64,000 bases of DNA from Bacillota bacterium (GTDB taxonomy: Bacteria > Bacillota > Clostridia > Christensenellales > SZUA-584). The stretch is from contig JAEXTV010000007.1 of NCBI GenBank assembly GCA_023406895.1, positions 62,001 through 126,000 of the forward strand. The letters are read 5' to 3'. The translations under genes were made by a program, and so were the position numbers. The notes under the pieces were generated by a model. The model searched no databases. It saw only the letters and a program-made list of their open reading frames with translations, and was not told where the DNA came from. Positions 26,094 to 33,827 of the stretch are shown here, piece by piece (positions within the stretch are counted from its first letter, which is position 1; each line of letters opens with the position of its first letter).

Positions 26094-26885
26094 ATGAAAA
26101 AGCTGTTTACTCTTTTTGTAGTTGCAGCCATGATGGTCCTGGCATTCGCGGGCTGCGCTGCACAGGTTGCTACCCCGGAAAATAGTCCGGCTGAGGAAAA
26201 GGAAGGTGCGGTGGATTATTTCATCGCTACTGATACCGTATTCAAACCCTTTGAATACACCAATGAAGCCGGCGAATTCGTGGGCATCGACGTGGATCTG
26301 CTGGCTGCCATTGCTGCCGATCAGGGCTTTACTTATGAACTGCGCAGCTTGGGTTGGGACGCTGCTATTGCTGCCTGCCAGGCAGGTCAGGCTGACGGCA
26401 TGATCGCCGGCGCCTCCATCAAGCAGGAACGTATTGATTCCGGCTGGATTTTCTCCGATGGCTATTTCACTGCCACTCAGTGCATGACCGTGGCTGCCGA
26501 CTCTACCATCGCTTCTTTTGACGATCTGAACGGTCAGATGGTTGCTGTCAAGACCGGTACTGCCGGCGCTGATTACGCTGTAAGCCTGCAGGAACAGTAT
26601 GGCTTCGAGATCAATTACTTTGAAGATTCTCCCACCATGTATCAGGCAGTTTTGGGCGGCCAAGCAGTGGCCTGCTTTGAAGACACTCCCATCATGGCTG
26701 CTTCCATCAAAGACGCCGGCTTGGCACTGAAGATTGTTGACGGTTCGGAAAACGAAGGCGCACCCTATGGCTTTGCCGTGTTCTCCGCCGACAAGCAGGC
26801 CCTGATCGACAGCTTTAACGCTGGTCTGGCCAACATTAAGGCCAATGGCACTTACGATAAGATCATTGCCAAATACCTCGACTAA
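26094..26885 (+). CDS. Amino-acid ABC transporter substrate-binding lipoprotein
   Basis: 263 aa with an AAGGAG SD. Signal peptide with lipobox FAGC, then the SBP_bac_3 fold: FIATDTVFKPFEYTNEAGEF near the start, GIDVDLLAAIA, the hinge region with VKTGTAGADYA, and YGFAVFSADK near the end. It captures a polar amino acid (glutamine-type family) outside the membrane. It is first gene of a three-gene importer. A TATAAT lies about 42 nt upstream; a hairpin after the gene may lower expression of the downstream subunits relative to this one. Confidence 0.93.
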   Translation: MKKLFTLFVVAAMMVLAFAGCAAQVATPENSPAEEKEGAVDYFIATDTVFKPFEYTNEAGEFVGIDVDLLAAIAADQGFTYELRSLGWDAAIAACQAGQADGMIAGASIKQERIDSGWIFSDGYFTATQCMTVAADSTIASFDDLNGQMVAVKTGTAGADYAVSLQEQYGFEINYFEDSPTMYQAVLGGQAVACFEDTPIMAASIKDAGLALKIVDGSENEGAPYGFAVFSADKQALIDSFNAGLANIKANGTYDKIIAKYLD

Positions 26886-26925
26886 GCTACTTTTTACCAC
26901 CTTGTAGGGGCGATAAAATCATGAG

Positions 26926-26955
26926 GCGGGGCACCAGCATGTGCCCCGCATTTTT
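26926..26955 (+). terminator. Intra-operon hairpin between binding protein and permease
   Basis: GCGGGGCAC and GTGCCCCGC form a perfect 9-bp G+C-rich stem with a 6-nt loop, followed by ATTTTT. It could act as a partial terminator or 3' stabiliser of the binding-protein message. Confidence 0.75.
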
Positions 26956-26973
26956 GGAAGGAGCCATGCATCC

Positions 26974-27645
26974 ATGGTCAATATTCTGTCGGTATACGGC
27001 AGCATGCTGCTCCAGGCTATGGGACAATCCCTGTTGATGGCCTTGTTCGGCTTAATTTTTGCCTGCATTATCGGTTTGATCTTTGGTATCCTCAGCGTGG
27101 TGCATAGCCGCGTCTGCCGGGCGATTGCCACGATTTTCGTCTATGCGATCCGCGGTGTGCCAATGATCGTTTTGGCCTTTTTTGTGTTTTTCGGCGTACC
27201 TTTTTTTGCTAATAATGTTTTAGGCAGCAATGTGATGCTGACCGCATTGCAAGCAGGTATTATTTGTTTGGCGCTGAACTGCGGCGCTTATATGGCGGAA
27301 ATCATCCGCGCCGGTATCGAATCTGTGGACAAGGGCCAGATGGAAGCGTCACGCAGTCTGGGCTTGCCTTATTGGCGCGCCATGCAGCGGGTGATATTAC
27401 CGCAGGCTATCCGCACCATGATCCCCAGCATCATCAACCAGTTCATCATTACCTTGAAAGATACGTCTATCCTATCAGTCATTGGGTTTCCCGAGCTGGT
27501 CAATTCAGCGAAAAATGTTATCGCTAACACGTTCAACTCCTTTGTCGTCTGGGCTATCGTTGCGGTGATGTATATCATCGTCATCACAGCCCTCTCTGTT
27601 GCGGCCAAGCGAGTGGAAAGGAGACTCAGCCGTGGCCGCGACTAA
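26974..27645 (+). CDS. Amino-acid ABC transporter permease
   Basis: 223 aa from the ATG 10 nt after GGAAGGAG; a GTG at 26941 falls in the preceding hairpin and is not preferred. About five membrane helices. The EAA motif is visible as IESVDKGQMEASRSLGL, with the usual LPQAIRTMIPS following. HisM/GlnP family. It overlaps the ATPase start by 14 nt. Confidence 0.94.
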   Translation: MVNILSVYGSMLLQAMGQSLLMALFGLIFACIIGLIFGILSVVHSRVCRAIATIFVYAIRGVPMIVLAFFVFFGVPFFANNVLGSNVMLTALQAGIICLALNCGAYMAEIIRAGIESVDKGQMEASRSLGLPYWRAMQRVILPQAIRTMIPSIINQFIITLKDTSILSVIGFPELVNSAKNVIANTFNSFVVWAIVAVMYIIVITALSVAAKRVERRLSRGRD

Positions 27646-28378
27646 TGACAACATCAAAATTCATATTTCTCATCTGAAAAAGTTTTTCGGTGAGCTGGAG
27701 GTGCTCAATGATATTTCTATCGACGTCTACGAAGGCGAAGTGGTGGTGATCATCGGTCCCTCCGGCAGCGGTAAGTCGACCATGCTGCGTTGTATCAATA
27801 AGCTGGAGGAGATTACCGACGGCCAGATCATCGTGGATGGTAATGACATTACCGATAAGAAGGCCAATATCAATAAGGTGCGGGAAAACATCGGCATGGT
27901 GTTCCAGCATTTTAATTTGTTTAATAATCTTAACGTCCTGCGCAATCTGATGCTGGCGCCGGTGGACCTGAAAAAGGCTTCCAAGGCCCAGGCCAAGGAA
28001 CAGGCGCTGCTGATGCTGCAAAAGGTGGGCTTGTCCGACAAGGCCGAGGCCTATCCGGCCCAGCTGTCAGGCGGTCAAAAGCAGCGGGTGGCCATTGCCC
28101 GGGCGTTGTGTATGAATCCGGACATCATGTTGTTTGACGAGCCTACCTCATCGCTGGACCCGGAAATGGTGGGCGAGGTGTTGCAGGTGATGAAGCAGCT
28201 GGCCTCTGACGGCATGACCATGGTCATCGTCACTCATGAGATGGGTTTTGCCCGGGAAGTTGCGGACAGGGTGATCTTTATGGACGGCGGCTACATTGTG
28301 GAGGAAGGGCCGCCCCAAGAGCTGCTGCTTAACCCCAAAGAACCGCGGACGATCAATTTCCTGAATAAGGTCCTCTAG
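27632..28378 (+). CDS. Amino-acid ABC transporter ATPase
   Basis: 248 aa from a GTG that follows AAAGGAG. Walker A GPSGSGKSTMLRC, Q-loop GMVFQHFNLF, signature LSGGQKQRVAIARAL, Walker B IMLFDEPTSSLDPE and switch VTHEMGFAREV: the GlnQ/HisP family. The start is inside the end of the permease gene, so translation is coupled. Last gene of the importer operon. Confidence 0.95.
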   Translation: MAATNDNIKIHISHLKKFFGELEVLNDISIDVYEGEVVVIIGPSGSGKSTMLRCINKLEEITDGQIIVDGNDITDKKANINKVRENIGMVFQHFNLFNNLNVLRNLMLAPVDLKKASKAQAKEQALLMLQKVGLSDKAEAYPAQLSGGQKQRVAIARALCMNPDIMLFDEPTSSLDPEMVGEVLQVMKQLASDGMTMVIVTHEMGFAREVADRVIFMDGGYIVEEGPPQELLLNPKEPRTINFLNKVL

Positions 28379-28728
28379 TTGGCCATGGCTGCGAAGCCAT
28401 TGGCCAGTTTACCACAGCTGTGGCGTCGGAATTTTCTCTGGCGCCACTTTGTGATTATTAGTGCTTTCCTGACAGCGTCAAGCCGAAAAGTCAAGCAAAG
28501 CCATCTTAAGTCTGATAGAATTGTGCCACACGGAAAGGGATTGGTTATGGAATAGATCACCGGCAAACAGGCCTGCTCGTCATGTCCTACAAACAAAGCT
28601 GGCATAAACAATGTTAGGAGAGGTATGGGTTAGCGGCTGGAATAACGGCGCTTCTTGAAATAATCCGTTGAGCCAAGTGTTCTCACTTCTTTTACATAAT
28701 AAATCTGGATACGGCAGTATTTGTATAG
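28379..28728. other. Intergenic stretch without recognised gene
   Basis: I see no open frame with an SD, no tRNA and no strong hairpin here. A TATAAT at 28729-28734 with TGGATA 17 bp upstream is the probable promoter of the following gene. Confidence 0.5.
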
Positions 28729-28786
28729 TATAATAACAAACAATCCGTTTTAAAAATGATACACAAGAAAGCAGGGGTATTTACTT

Positions 28787-29608
28787 ATGAATAAAAGGGT
28801 GAAGTTTGTCCTGATTGCCATCGTGGCTATTTTGGTGATCATCGTGGCGGCTTCGAGCTTTACGGTTGTGCAGCCCGGTCACACAGGCGTTTTGGTGACG
28901 TTGGGTGCCGTGAACGATAATATGCTCACGGAGGGTGTGCATATCATCACGCCTTTCGTGCAGAGCGTTGTTCAAATCGACAACAGGACGCATAAGGTGG
29001 AGAACTCAGGCAGTGCCGCATCCAAAGACTTGCAGACGGTAACGTGCGACGTGGCGGTGAATTACCGCGTGCTGAGCAGCTCCTCGGCAAGCCTGTATAA
29101 GAACGTCGGCGTTGACTATGAGTCCATCATCATCACGCCCGCCATACAGGAGAGCATCAAGGCAATTACGGCGCAGTATACCGCAGAGCAGCTGATTACG
29201 AAGCGTGCCGAGGTGGGGGACCAGATTAAGAGCTCACTGCAGGATAAGATCACACCGTACGGCCTGAGCATCGAGATCTTCAATATCGTGAACTTCAACT
29301 TCTCCGAAGAGTTCAATTCGGCGGTGGAAGCCAAGCAGACGGCGGAGCAGCAGGCGCTCAAAGCCGAGCAGGATCTCGCGAGAATTCAGGTAGAGGCGCA
29401 GCAGAAGGTGGCGCAGGCCCAGGCTGAAGCCGAGAGCATCAAGCTGATTCAGGAGACGCTTGCGATGGCACCCGAGTACATTGAATACATCAAGTGGAAC
29501 AAGTGGGACGGCAAGCTGCCCACATTCATGGGCGATACGAACGACCTCATCATTGATGCGGGCAAGGTTGTGGACAACGTAGCCGGCACTACGGGCGGCG
29601 CGCAATAG
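28787..29608 (+). CDS. Prohibitin/SPFH-domain membrane protein
   Basis: 273 aa. One N-terminal transmembrane helix (about 7-27) is followed by an SPFH/band-7 domain starting FTVVQPGHTGVLVTLGAV and running to about residue 185, then a charged Ala/Glu/Gln-rich coiled coil (AEQQALKAEQDLARIQVEA). Prohibitin-like proteins form membrane-bound rings or scaffolds that organise membrane microdomains or modulate proteases such as FtsH; which role applies here cannot be read. Monocistronic, with a strong terminator. Confidence 0.9.
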   Translation: MNKRVKFVLIAIVAILVIIVAASSFTVVQPGHTGVLVTLGAVNDNMLTEGVHIITPFVQSVVQIDNRTHKVENSGSAASKDLQTVTCDVAVNYRVLSSSSASLYKNVGVDYESIIITPAIQESIKAITAQYTAEQLITKRAEVGDQIKSSLQDKITPYGLSIEIFNIVNFNFSEEFNSAVEAKQTAEQQALKAEQDLARIQVEAQQKVAQAQAEAESIKLIQETLAMAPEYIEYIKWNKWDGKLPTFMGDTNDLIIDAGKVVDNVAGTTGGAQ

Positions 29609-29630
29609 GAACACGGATAGATGACGGCAG

Positions 29631-29662
29631 AGACCGCGAATCGCATGATTCGCGGTCTTTTT
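29631..29662 (+). terminator. Terminator of the prohibitin-like gene
   Basis: Perfect 12-bp stem AGACCGCGAATC / GATTCGCGGTCT with a GCAT loop and a T run. Confidence 0.95.
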
Positions 29663-29756
29663 GCATCAATGGGACAGCGTGTCTTTTGCACGCGGAAAGA
29701 TATTCTGTAAATAATTCACTTATGCTATACTCAAGAAAAAACGGAGGAGGATTGCC

Positions 29757-30431
29757 ATGGACCGCGTTCAGCGCCATTTTGAAGAAGAAGCCAAAGAATA
29801 CGACGATATCATCAAAAACCTGATACCGAATTACAAGACAATGGTCAACATCCTTGTTTCTCTGCTGCCTTTTGACAAAGAGCAATGCTTTGACTTGATC
29901 GATCTCGGATGCGGCACGGGCACCGTCTCCAAAGCGGTGAGGGATGCTTTCTCTGCCGCGAAAATCACATGCGTCGATATCGCGGCCAACATGCTCGACA
30001 TTGCGGGGCAAAAAGTTGGCAAAGATGCAATGCTTTTGCAGGCCGATTTCAACACGTTCGAATTCCCTCAAAAGTATGACGCGATCGTCTCGTCGTTTGC
30101 GCTGCACCACCTCGAAACGGACGACGATAAGCTAAGATTCTATGGTAAGATTTACGGCGCGCTGAACCCGGGCGGTATCTTTGTCAACGCAGACGTCGTG
30201 CTGGGCGGCGGCGACGCGCTGCAGAGCCTTTATATGAAAAAGTGGAAGGCGTTCATGGTTAAAAATGTGTCGGAGCAAGAAGTTGTGCAAAAGTGGATTC
30301 CCTCCTATTATGAGGAGGATCATCCGGCGACGCTGCTCGCGCATTTTGATATGCTGGCGAAATGCGGCTTTTCGGATATCGATGCGGTGTATAAAAACGA
30401 CAATTTCGCTGTTTACTGCGGCAGAAAATAG
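29757..30431 (+). CDS. SAM-dependent methyltransferase
   Basis: 224 aa class I methyltransferase. Motif I LIDLGCGTGTVSKAV, an acidic strand-2 end (CVDIAANML), then ADFNTFEF and IVSSFALHHLE. GGAGGAGG SD before the ATG, with an extended -10 (TGCTATACT) near 29726. Substrate unknown; small-molecule or ubiquinone/menaquinone-type enzymes share this pattern. It is convergent with the following tetR gene (4 nt between stop codons). Confidence 0.88.
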   Translation: MDRVQRHFEEEAKEYDDIIKNLIPNYKTMVNILVSLLPFDKEQCFDLIDLGCGTGTVSKAVRDAFSAAKITCVDIAANMLDIAGQKVGKDAMLLQADFNTFEFPQKYDAIVSSFALHHLETDDDKLRFYGKIYGALNPGGIFVNADVVLGGGDALQSLYMKKWKAFMVKNVSEQEVVQKWIPSYYEEDHPATLLAHFDMLAKCGFSDIDAVYKNDNFAVYCGRK

Positions 30432-30435
30432 CTGC

Positions 30436-31044
30436 TTATAAACAAAACGTCTTTAGAAAATTATCAATATGGGCTTCCTGCTGTGCCTGTGCCTTAATGG
30501 GGTCGGGCGGCGGAGCACCAAGGCTGCTTTCGTAGAAGCTGTCAATGAAAAACGCATGAAATTCCTTCGCGGCGAAATATGGGTCGGCCTCGATCATTTT
30601 TCCTGCCGCCATCAGGCGCGAGAAGTAGGCCGCAAACGCGTCTCGCGGCTTCTGAATCAGCTCTTCGAGCAGCAGTCGACGCACATTTTCGTTGGTGAAC
30701 TGCTCGCGAAGGACAATGCCGCCGATTTTGGCGTACTGTGGGTCGATAAAAAAGCGCGCGTTGGCGGCAATCACGCTCTCAATAAAGCTTCTGACGTCAA
30801 GATTGTCGTCAGCCGCAAAGCGGGGGTAAACTTCGCTGTGCAGCTGTGCGCGAAAATAATCCACGATCGCGTCGAGCAGCGCTTCTTTGCCTGTGTAATG
30901 ATTATATATTGACGCGGCTTTGATCCGGACGGCGGCGGCGATTTCGCGCATCGTCACATGCGCATAGCCCTTTTCCGAAAACAGATCGATTGCGGTCTGC
31001 ATAATCTTTTCTTTATTCGTCAGCGTGTCTTCATGATTGTTCAT
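30436..31044 (-). CDS. TetR-family regulator of the flavodoxin/FMN-binding pair
   Basis: 202 aa from the ATG with GGGAGG SD; an upstream in-frame ATG overlaps the promoter. HTH region: KIMQTAIDLFSEKGYAHVTM, then VRIKAASIYNHYTGKEALL. The same 13-bp palindrome occurs in its own promoter and twice at the flavodoxin promoter about 280 bp away, which ties it to that pair and to autoregulation. Inducer unknown. Confidence 0.9.
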   Translation of the reverse strand: MNNHEDTLTNKEKIMQTAIDLFSEKGYAHVTMREIAAAVRIKAASIYNHYTGKEALLDAIVDYFRAQLHSEVYPRFAADDNLDVRSFIESVIAANARFFIDPQYAKIGGIVLREQFTNENVRRLLLEELIQKPRDAFAAYFSRLMAAGKMIEADPYFAAKEFHAFFIDSFYESSLGAPPPDPIKAQAQQEAHIDNFLKTFCL

Positions 31045-31065
31045 GCCATCCTCCCTTGAATCATC

Positions 31066-31095
31066 ATCATAAACTAACAATGTTAGCACTGTCAA
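31066..31095 (-). promoter_or_regulatory. tetR promoter with operator
   Basis: TTGACA (31090-31095), 18 bp, TATGAT (31066-31071) on the minus strand. The palindrome CTAACAATGTTAG (31074-31086) fills the spacer. Confidence 0.75.
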
Positions 31096-31323
31096 GTTGT
31101 CGTTATACGTTAAACCCGTTACTTCACGATCTCAGACCAAAAGCAATACCCCCTATCAACCGAGAGCATGTGCGGTTGATTGCTTTTGATAGGGATTTCA
31201 CGGAACCCTTGTCTGTTGCCGTTCTAAACAGGCTTGGCAAAAAAGCTGTGAGCACGTGCACTGACATAGGCGTGTATACCTGTCAGATTGGGTCTATGTT
31301 TAATAAAGATTAGTAAAAAATGG

Positions 31324-31369
31324 TTGACAAACTAACAATGTTAGTTTATAGTAACGCTAACGGTGTTAG
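31324..31369 (+). promoter_or_regulatory. Flavodoxin promoter with two operators
   Basis: TTGACA (31324-31329), 17 bp, TATAGT (31347-31352). CTAACAATGTTAG at 31332-31344 sits in the spacer and CTAACGGTGTTAG at 31357-31369 covers the start site. The first is identical to the site at the tetR promoter. Confidence 0.8.
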
Positions 31370-31395
31370 TTTAACATTTGCAAAGGAGTTTCTGT

Positions 31396-31917
31396 ATGAA
31401 AAAAGTGTTGATCGTTTATGCGTCCAAAACGGGAACCACACAGGATGTGGCAAACGCGCTGGCAAAAAAGCTGCCTGCGGCGAGCGTTTACGACTGCCGC
31501 AGCAAAACCCTGGATGGGGCTGCTTTAAAAACCGGGCCGCATATCAGCGATTACGGCATCGTGGTTTTGGGGACGGCGATGTATATCGGCGCGCCGGTGA
31601 AGGAATTCAAAAAGTTTATCTCTCATTATAAAGATGACCTTGCTCAAAAGCCGATAACATTTTTCACATGCGGCGTGGGTACACAGGAGGAAGATGAGCA
31701 ATATCTGCTCAAAAGCCTGCCCGAAGAGCTCAAAACCAAAGACTTGCTTATCCGTCATATGGGCGGCGAGGTGCGCCCTGAGAAAATGAGCGGTTTTGCC
31801 AAGCTCGCAATGAAGGAATACGAAAAACAGCACGGGCAGGCACCGGGCATAAACTGGCGGGCGGTTGACGGGTTCGCAGAGGAAATTCAAACATGGATGG
31901 GAGGAAAGGCAAAATGA
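31396..31917 (+). CDS. Flavodoxin-domain protein (HemG-like)
   Basis: 173 aa with an AAAGGAG SD. N-terminal KVLIVYASKTGTTQDVANAL is the FMN phosphate loop of the flavodoxin_5 group (protoporphyrinogen-oxidase HemG-like and menaquinone-dependent reductases), with VVLGTAMYIGAPVKEFKKFI as the second FMN loop. It overlaps the FMN-binding-domain gene by 4 nt. A redox role is likely; a haem role is not implied by context. Confidence 0.88.
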   Translation: MKKVLIVYASKTGTTQDVANALAKKLPAASVYDCRSKTLDGAALKTGPHISDYGIVVLGTAMYIGAPVKEFKKFISHYKDDLAQKPITFFTCGVGTQEEDEQYLLKSLPEELKTKDLLIRHMGGEVRPEKMSGFAKLAMKEYEKQHGQAPGINWRAVDGFAEEIQTWMGGKAK

Positions 31918-32324
31918 AAAAGAAAAGAAAGGGTTTGCGTGTGCTGCTCGGCGTTTTGATCGGTTTTGCCGTGATTATCGGCGGGTTTTTGGCATTCGTT
32001 TTGCTGGGCAAAGAGGCGGCGCTCGCGCTGACGGTGGAGAATATACCGCTGGACACTGTGGCAGATGGAGTATATGAAGGCAGCTACGATGGCTTTCGTT
32101 TCAGCAATGCCGTGGAGGTGACAGTGAAAGACCATGAAATCACAGACATTTCGGTGATGCAGCCGCAGGTGTTTATGAAAGACGAGGCGGTGGAGGAATT
32201 GACAAACCGCGTGACGGCGCAGCAAAGCACGGATGTGGATGTGGTGTCGGGCGCGACAGCCGACAGCAAGGCCCTCCTGAAGGCTGTTGAGAATGCGCTG
32301 AAAAGTTCACCGAAAATAAAATAG
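31914..32324 (+). CDS. Membrane-anchored FMN-binding domain protein
   Basis: 136 aa from the ATG with GGGAGG SD. One N-terminal transmembrane helix follows a Lys/Arg-rich start; then an FMN_bind domain: DGVYEGSYDGFRFSNAVEVT and, near the end, VVSGATADSKALL. The Ser-Gly-Ala-Thr motif is where RnfG/NqrC-type proteins receive covalent FMN through a phosphoester to Thr (by ApbE). With the flavodoxin gene it forms a small TetR-controlled electron-transfer module across the membrane surface (inference). Confidence 0.85.
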   Translation: MKKKRKGLRVLLGVLIGFAVIIGGFLAFVLLGKEAALALTVENIPLDTVADGVYEGSYDGFRFSNAVEVTVKDHEITDISVMQPQVFMKDEAVEELTNRVTAQQSTDVDVVSGATADSKALLKAVENALKSSPKIK

Positions 32325-32462
32325 AGAACATAACTTTTTTGCCAGCGCCGGCCGGAACTTTCCTGTTTTGAAAAGGCTGCCGGTATAGCGTCTGTGAGCT
32401 CCCTTGGTTATTGTGTTGCGAGACGCGGAATCATCATGCGCCAAAGCATCACAGTGAACGCC

Positions 32463-32613
32463 AAGTTACATTTACGGTCATTCTTTCTGCTGCCAGCCAA
32501 CGAGCATCGCAATGAGACTGGGAAACGGATGAGAATGTGTTACAGATCCTGCTTGACCGCGTCGAAGTTGCCTCGCTCCTCGCAACGTCTTGGACGGGAT
32601 GATTGGAAAAGTT
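32463..32613. repeat. Dispersed intergenic repeat, family 1, copy b
   Basis: About 151 bp aligned with 17362-17514; see there for shared blocks. The remaining intergenic sequence 32325-32671 holds no gene that I can support. Confidence 0.65.
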
Positions 32614-32671
32614 ATTTTCATAGCAATGACAGATGGGAAAAGAAAGTCAGGCCTCGTTGCAGAGCGAGGAG

Positions 32672-33754
32672 TTAAGTATTTTTTGCAATATACTCACAAG
32701 CATGGCCGTCGCCATAGGGGCTGGCCGCATGGCTCATACGCTCGTACTCTTCACGGTCTGTCATTAGGCGAAGAAAGTTCTCGCACACTGATTGTTCGTC
32801 GGTTCCAACCACCTTCAGTGTACCGGCTTTTACACCCTCGGGACGTTCCGTCACATCGCGTAGCACCAGCACGGGTTTTCCGAACGCAGAGGCTTCCTCC
32901 TGTATGCCGCCGCTGTCGGTTAATATCATATAACATCGTGCGATATAGTTATGAAAAGTCAGCACATCAACCGGCTCAATCATGCGAATCTGCTCACATC
33001 CCCGTAAAACTTGTGCTTCATGCCTGACAACAGGGTTCTGGTGGATCGGAAAAATGATCTTCGCGTCGGGTATCTGCTCTATGGCACGTCTGATGCCATT
33101 GAAAATGTTTCTTAGCGGCGTTCCCCAATTCTCCCGCCTGTGCGCCGTCAGCAGCACGATTCGGGAATCCTTTGCCCAAGCCATTGTTTCATCATTAAAA
33201 TGATCACGTGTTGTCAGTTTGAGAGCGTCAATAACCGTATTTCCCGTGACGAAGACAGTGTATGGATCTTTGCCCTCAGAAAGCAAATTGTTCTTTGCGT
33301 TTTCGGTGGGCGCGAAATGCCACCTTGCAATTATGCCTATGGCCTGACGGTTGAACTCTTCCGGAAAAGGCGCATAAATATCGTGCGACCGAAGGCCGGC
33401 TTCCACATGTCCCACAGGAATTCTCAAATAGAATGCGGCCAGCGCTGCCGTAAAAGCTGTGGGCGTATCGCCGTGAACCAGTACCGCATCCGGATTTTCT
33501 GACTCGTATACATGGTGCAGGCCGTTTAACGCTTTGGTGGTGATATCAAACAGTGTTTGTTTGTCACCCATTATGGACAGATCGTGTTCCGGAGTTATTT
33601 TAAAGAAATCAAGCACCTGATCGAGCATTTGCCTGTGCTGGCCCGTCACACACACCACCACTTTAAAGAAATCATACTTTTTTAGCTTTAAAACAAGAGG
33701 ACACATTTTAATTGCTTCCGGGCGGGTTCCAAACACAATCAGAATTTTTTTCAT
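32672..33754 (-). CDS. wecB: UDP-GlcNAc 2-epimerase (non-hydrolysing)
   Basis: 360 aa, normal length. It interconverts UDP-GlcNAc and UDP-ManNAc. Visible signatures: IVFGTRPEAIKMCPL, VHGDTPTAFTAALAA, IPVGHVEAGLRS, LLTAHRRENWG and TDSGGIQEEA. GAGGT SD before the ATG. It is the last gene of a three-gene minus-strand operon with two glycosyltransferase genes. UDP-ManNAc is the donor used by the E. coli NfrB glycosyltransferase, and an NfrB-like gene heads this operon, which suggests a ManNAc-containing exopolysaccharide. Confidence 0.95.
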   Translation of the reverse strand: MKKILIVFGTRPEAIKMCPLVLKLKKYDFFKVVVCVTGQHRQMLDQVLDFFKITPEHDLSIMGDKQTLFDITTKALNGLHHVYESENPDAVLVHGDTPTAFTAALAAFYLRIPVGHVEAGLRSHDIYAPFPEEFNRQAIGIIARWHFAPTENAKNNLLSEGKDPYTVFVTGNTVIDALKLTTRDHFNDETMAWAKDSRIVLLTAHRRENWGTPLRNIFNGIRRAIEQIPDAKIIFPIHQNPVVRHEAQVLRGCEQIRMIEPVDVLTFHNYIARCYMILTDSGGIQEEASAFGKPVLVLRDVTERPEGVKAGTLKVVGTDEQSVCENFLRLMTDREEYERMSHAASPYGDGHACEYIAKNT

Positions 33755-33827
33755 AGATACCTCGCAAGTGCCAAATTGCTATTAAAGAGGCTTATATTAT
33801 TTCCATAAAACAAATTTTGAAACAATC

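Noticed and set aside
25809..28378. Genomic island integrated at tRNA-Ala
   Set aside because: No duplicated tRNA 3' segment, integrase or mobility gene is visible.
31056..31313. Open frame of 85 codons across the tetR-flavodoxin gap
   Set aside because: It starts inside the tetR promoter without an SD and shows no domain or natural composition.
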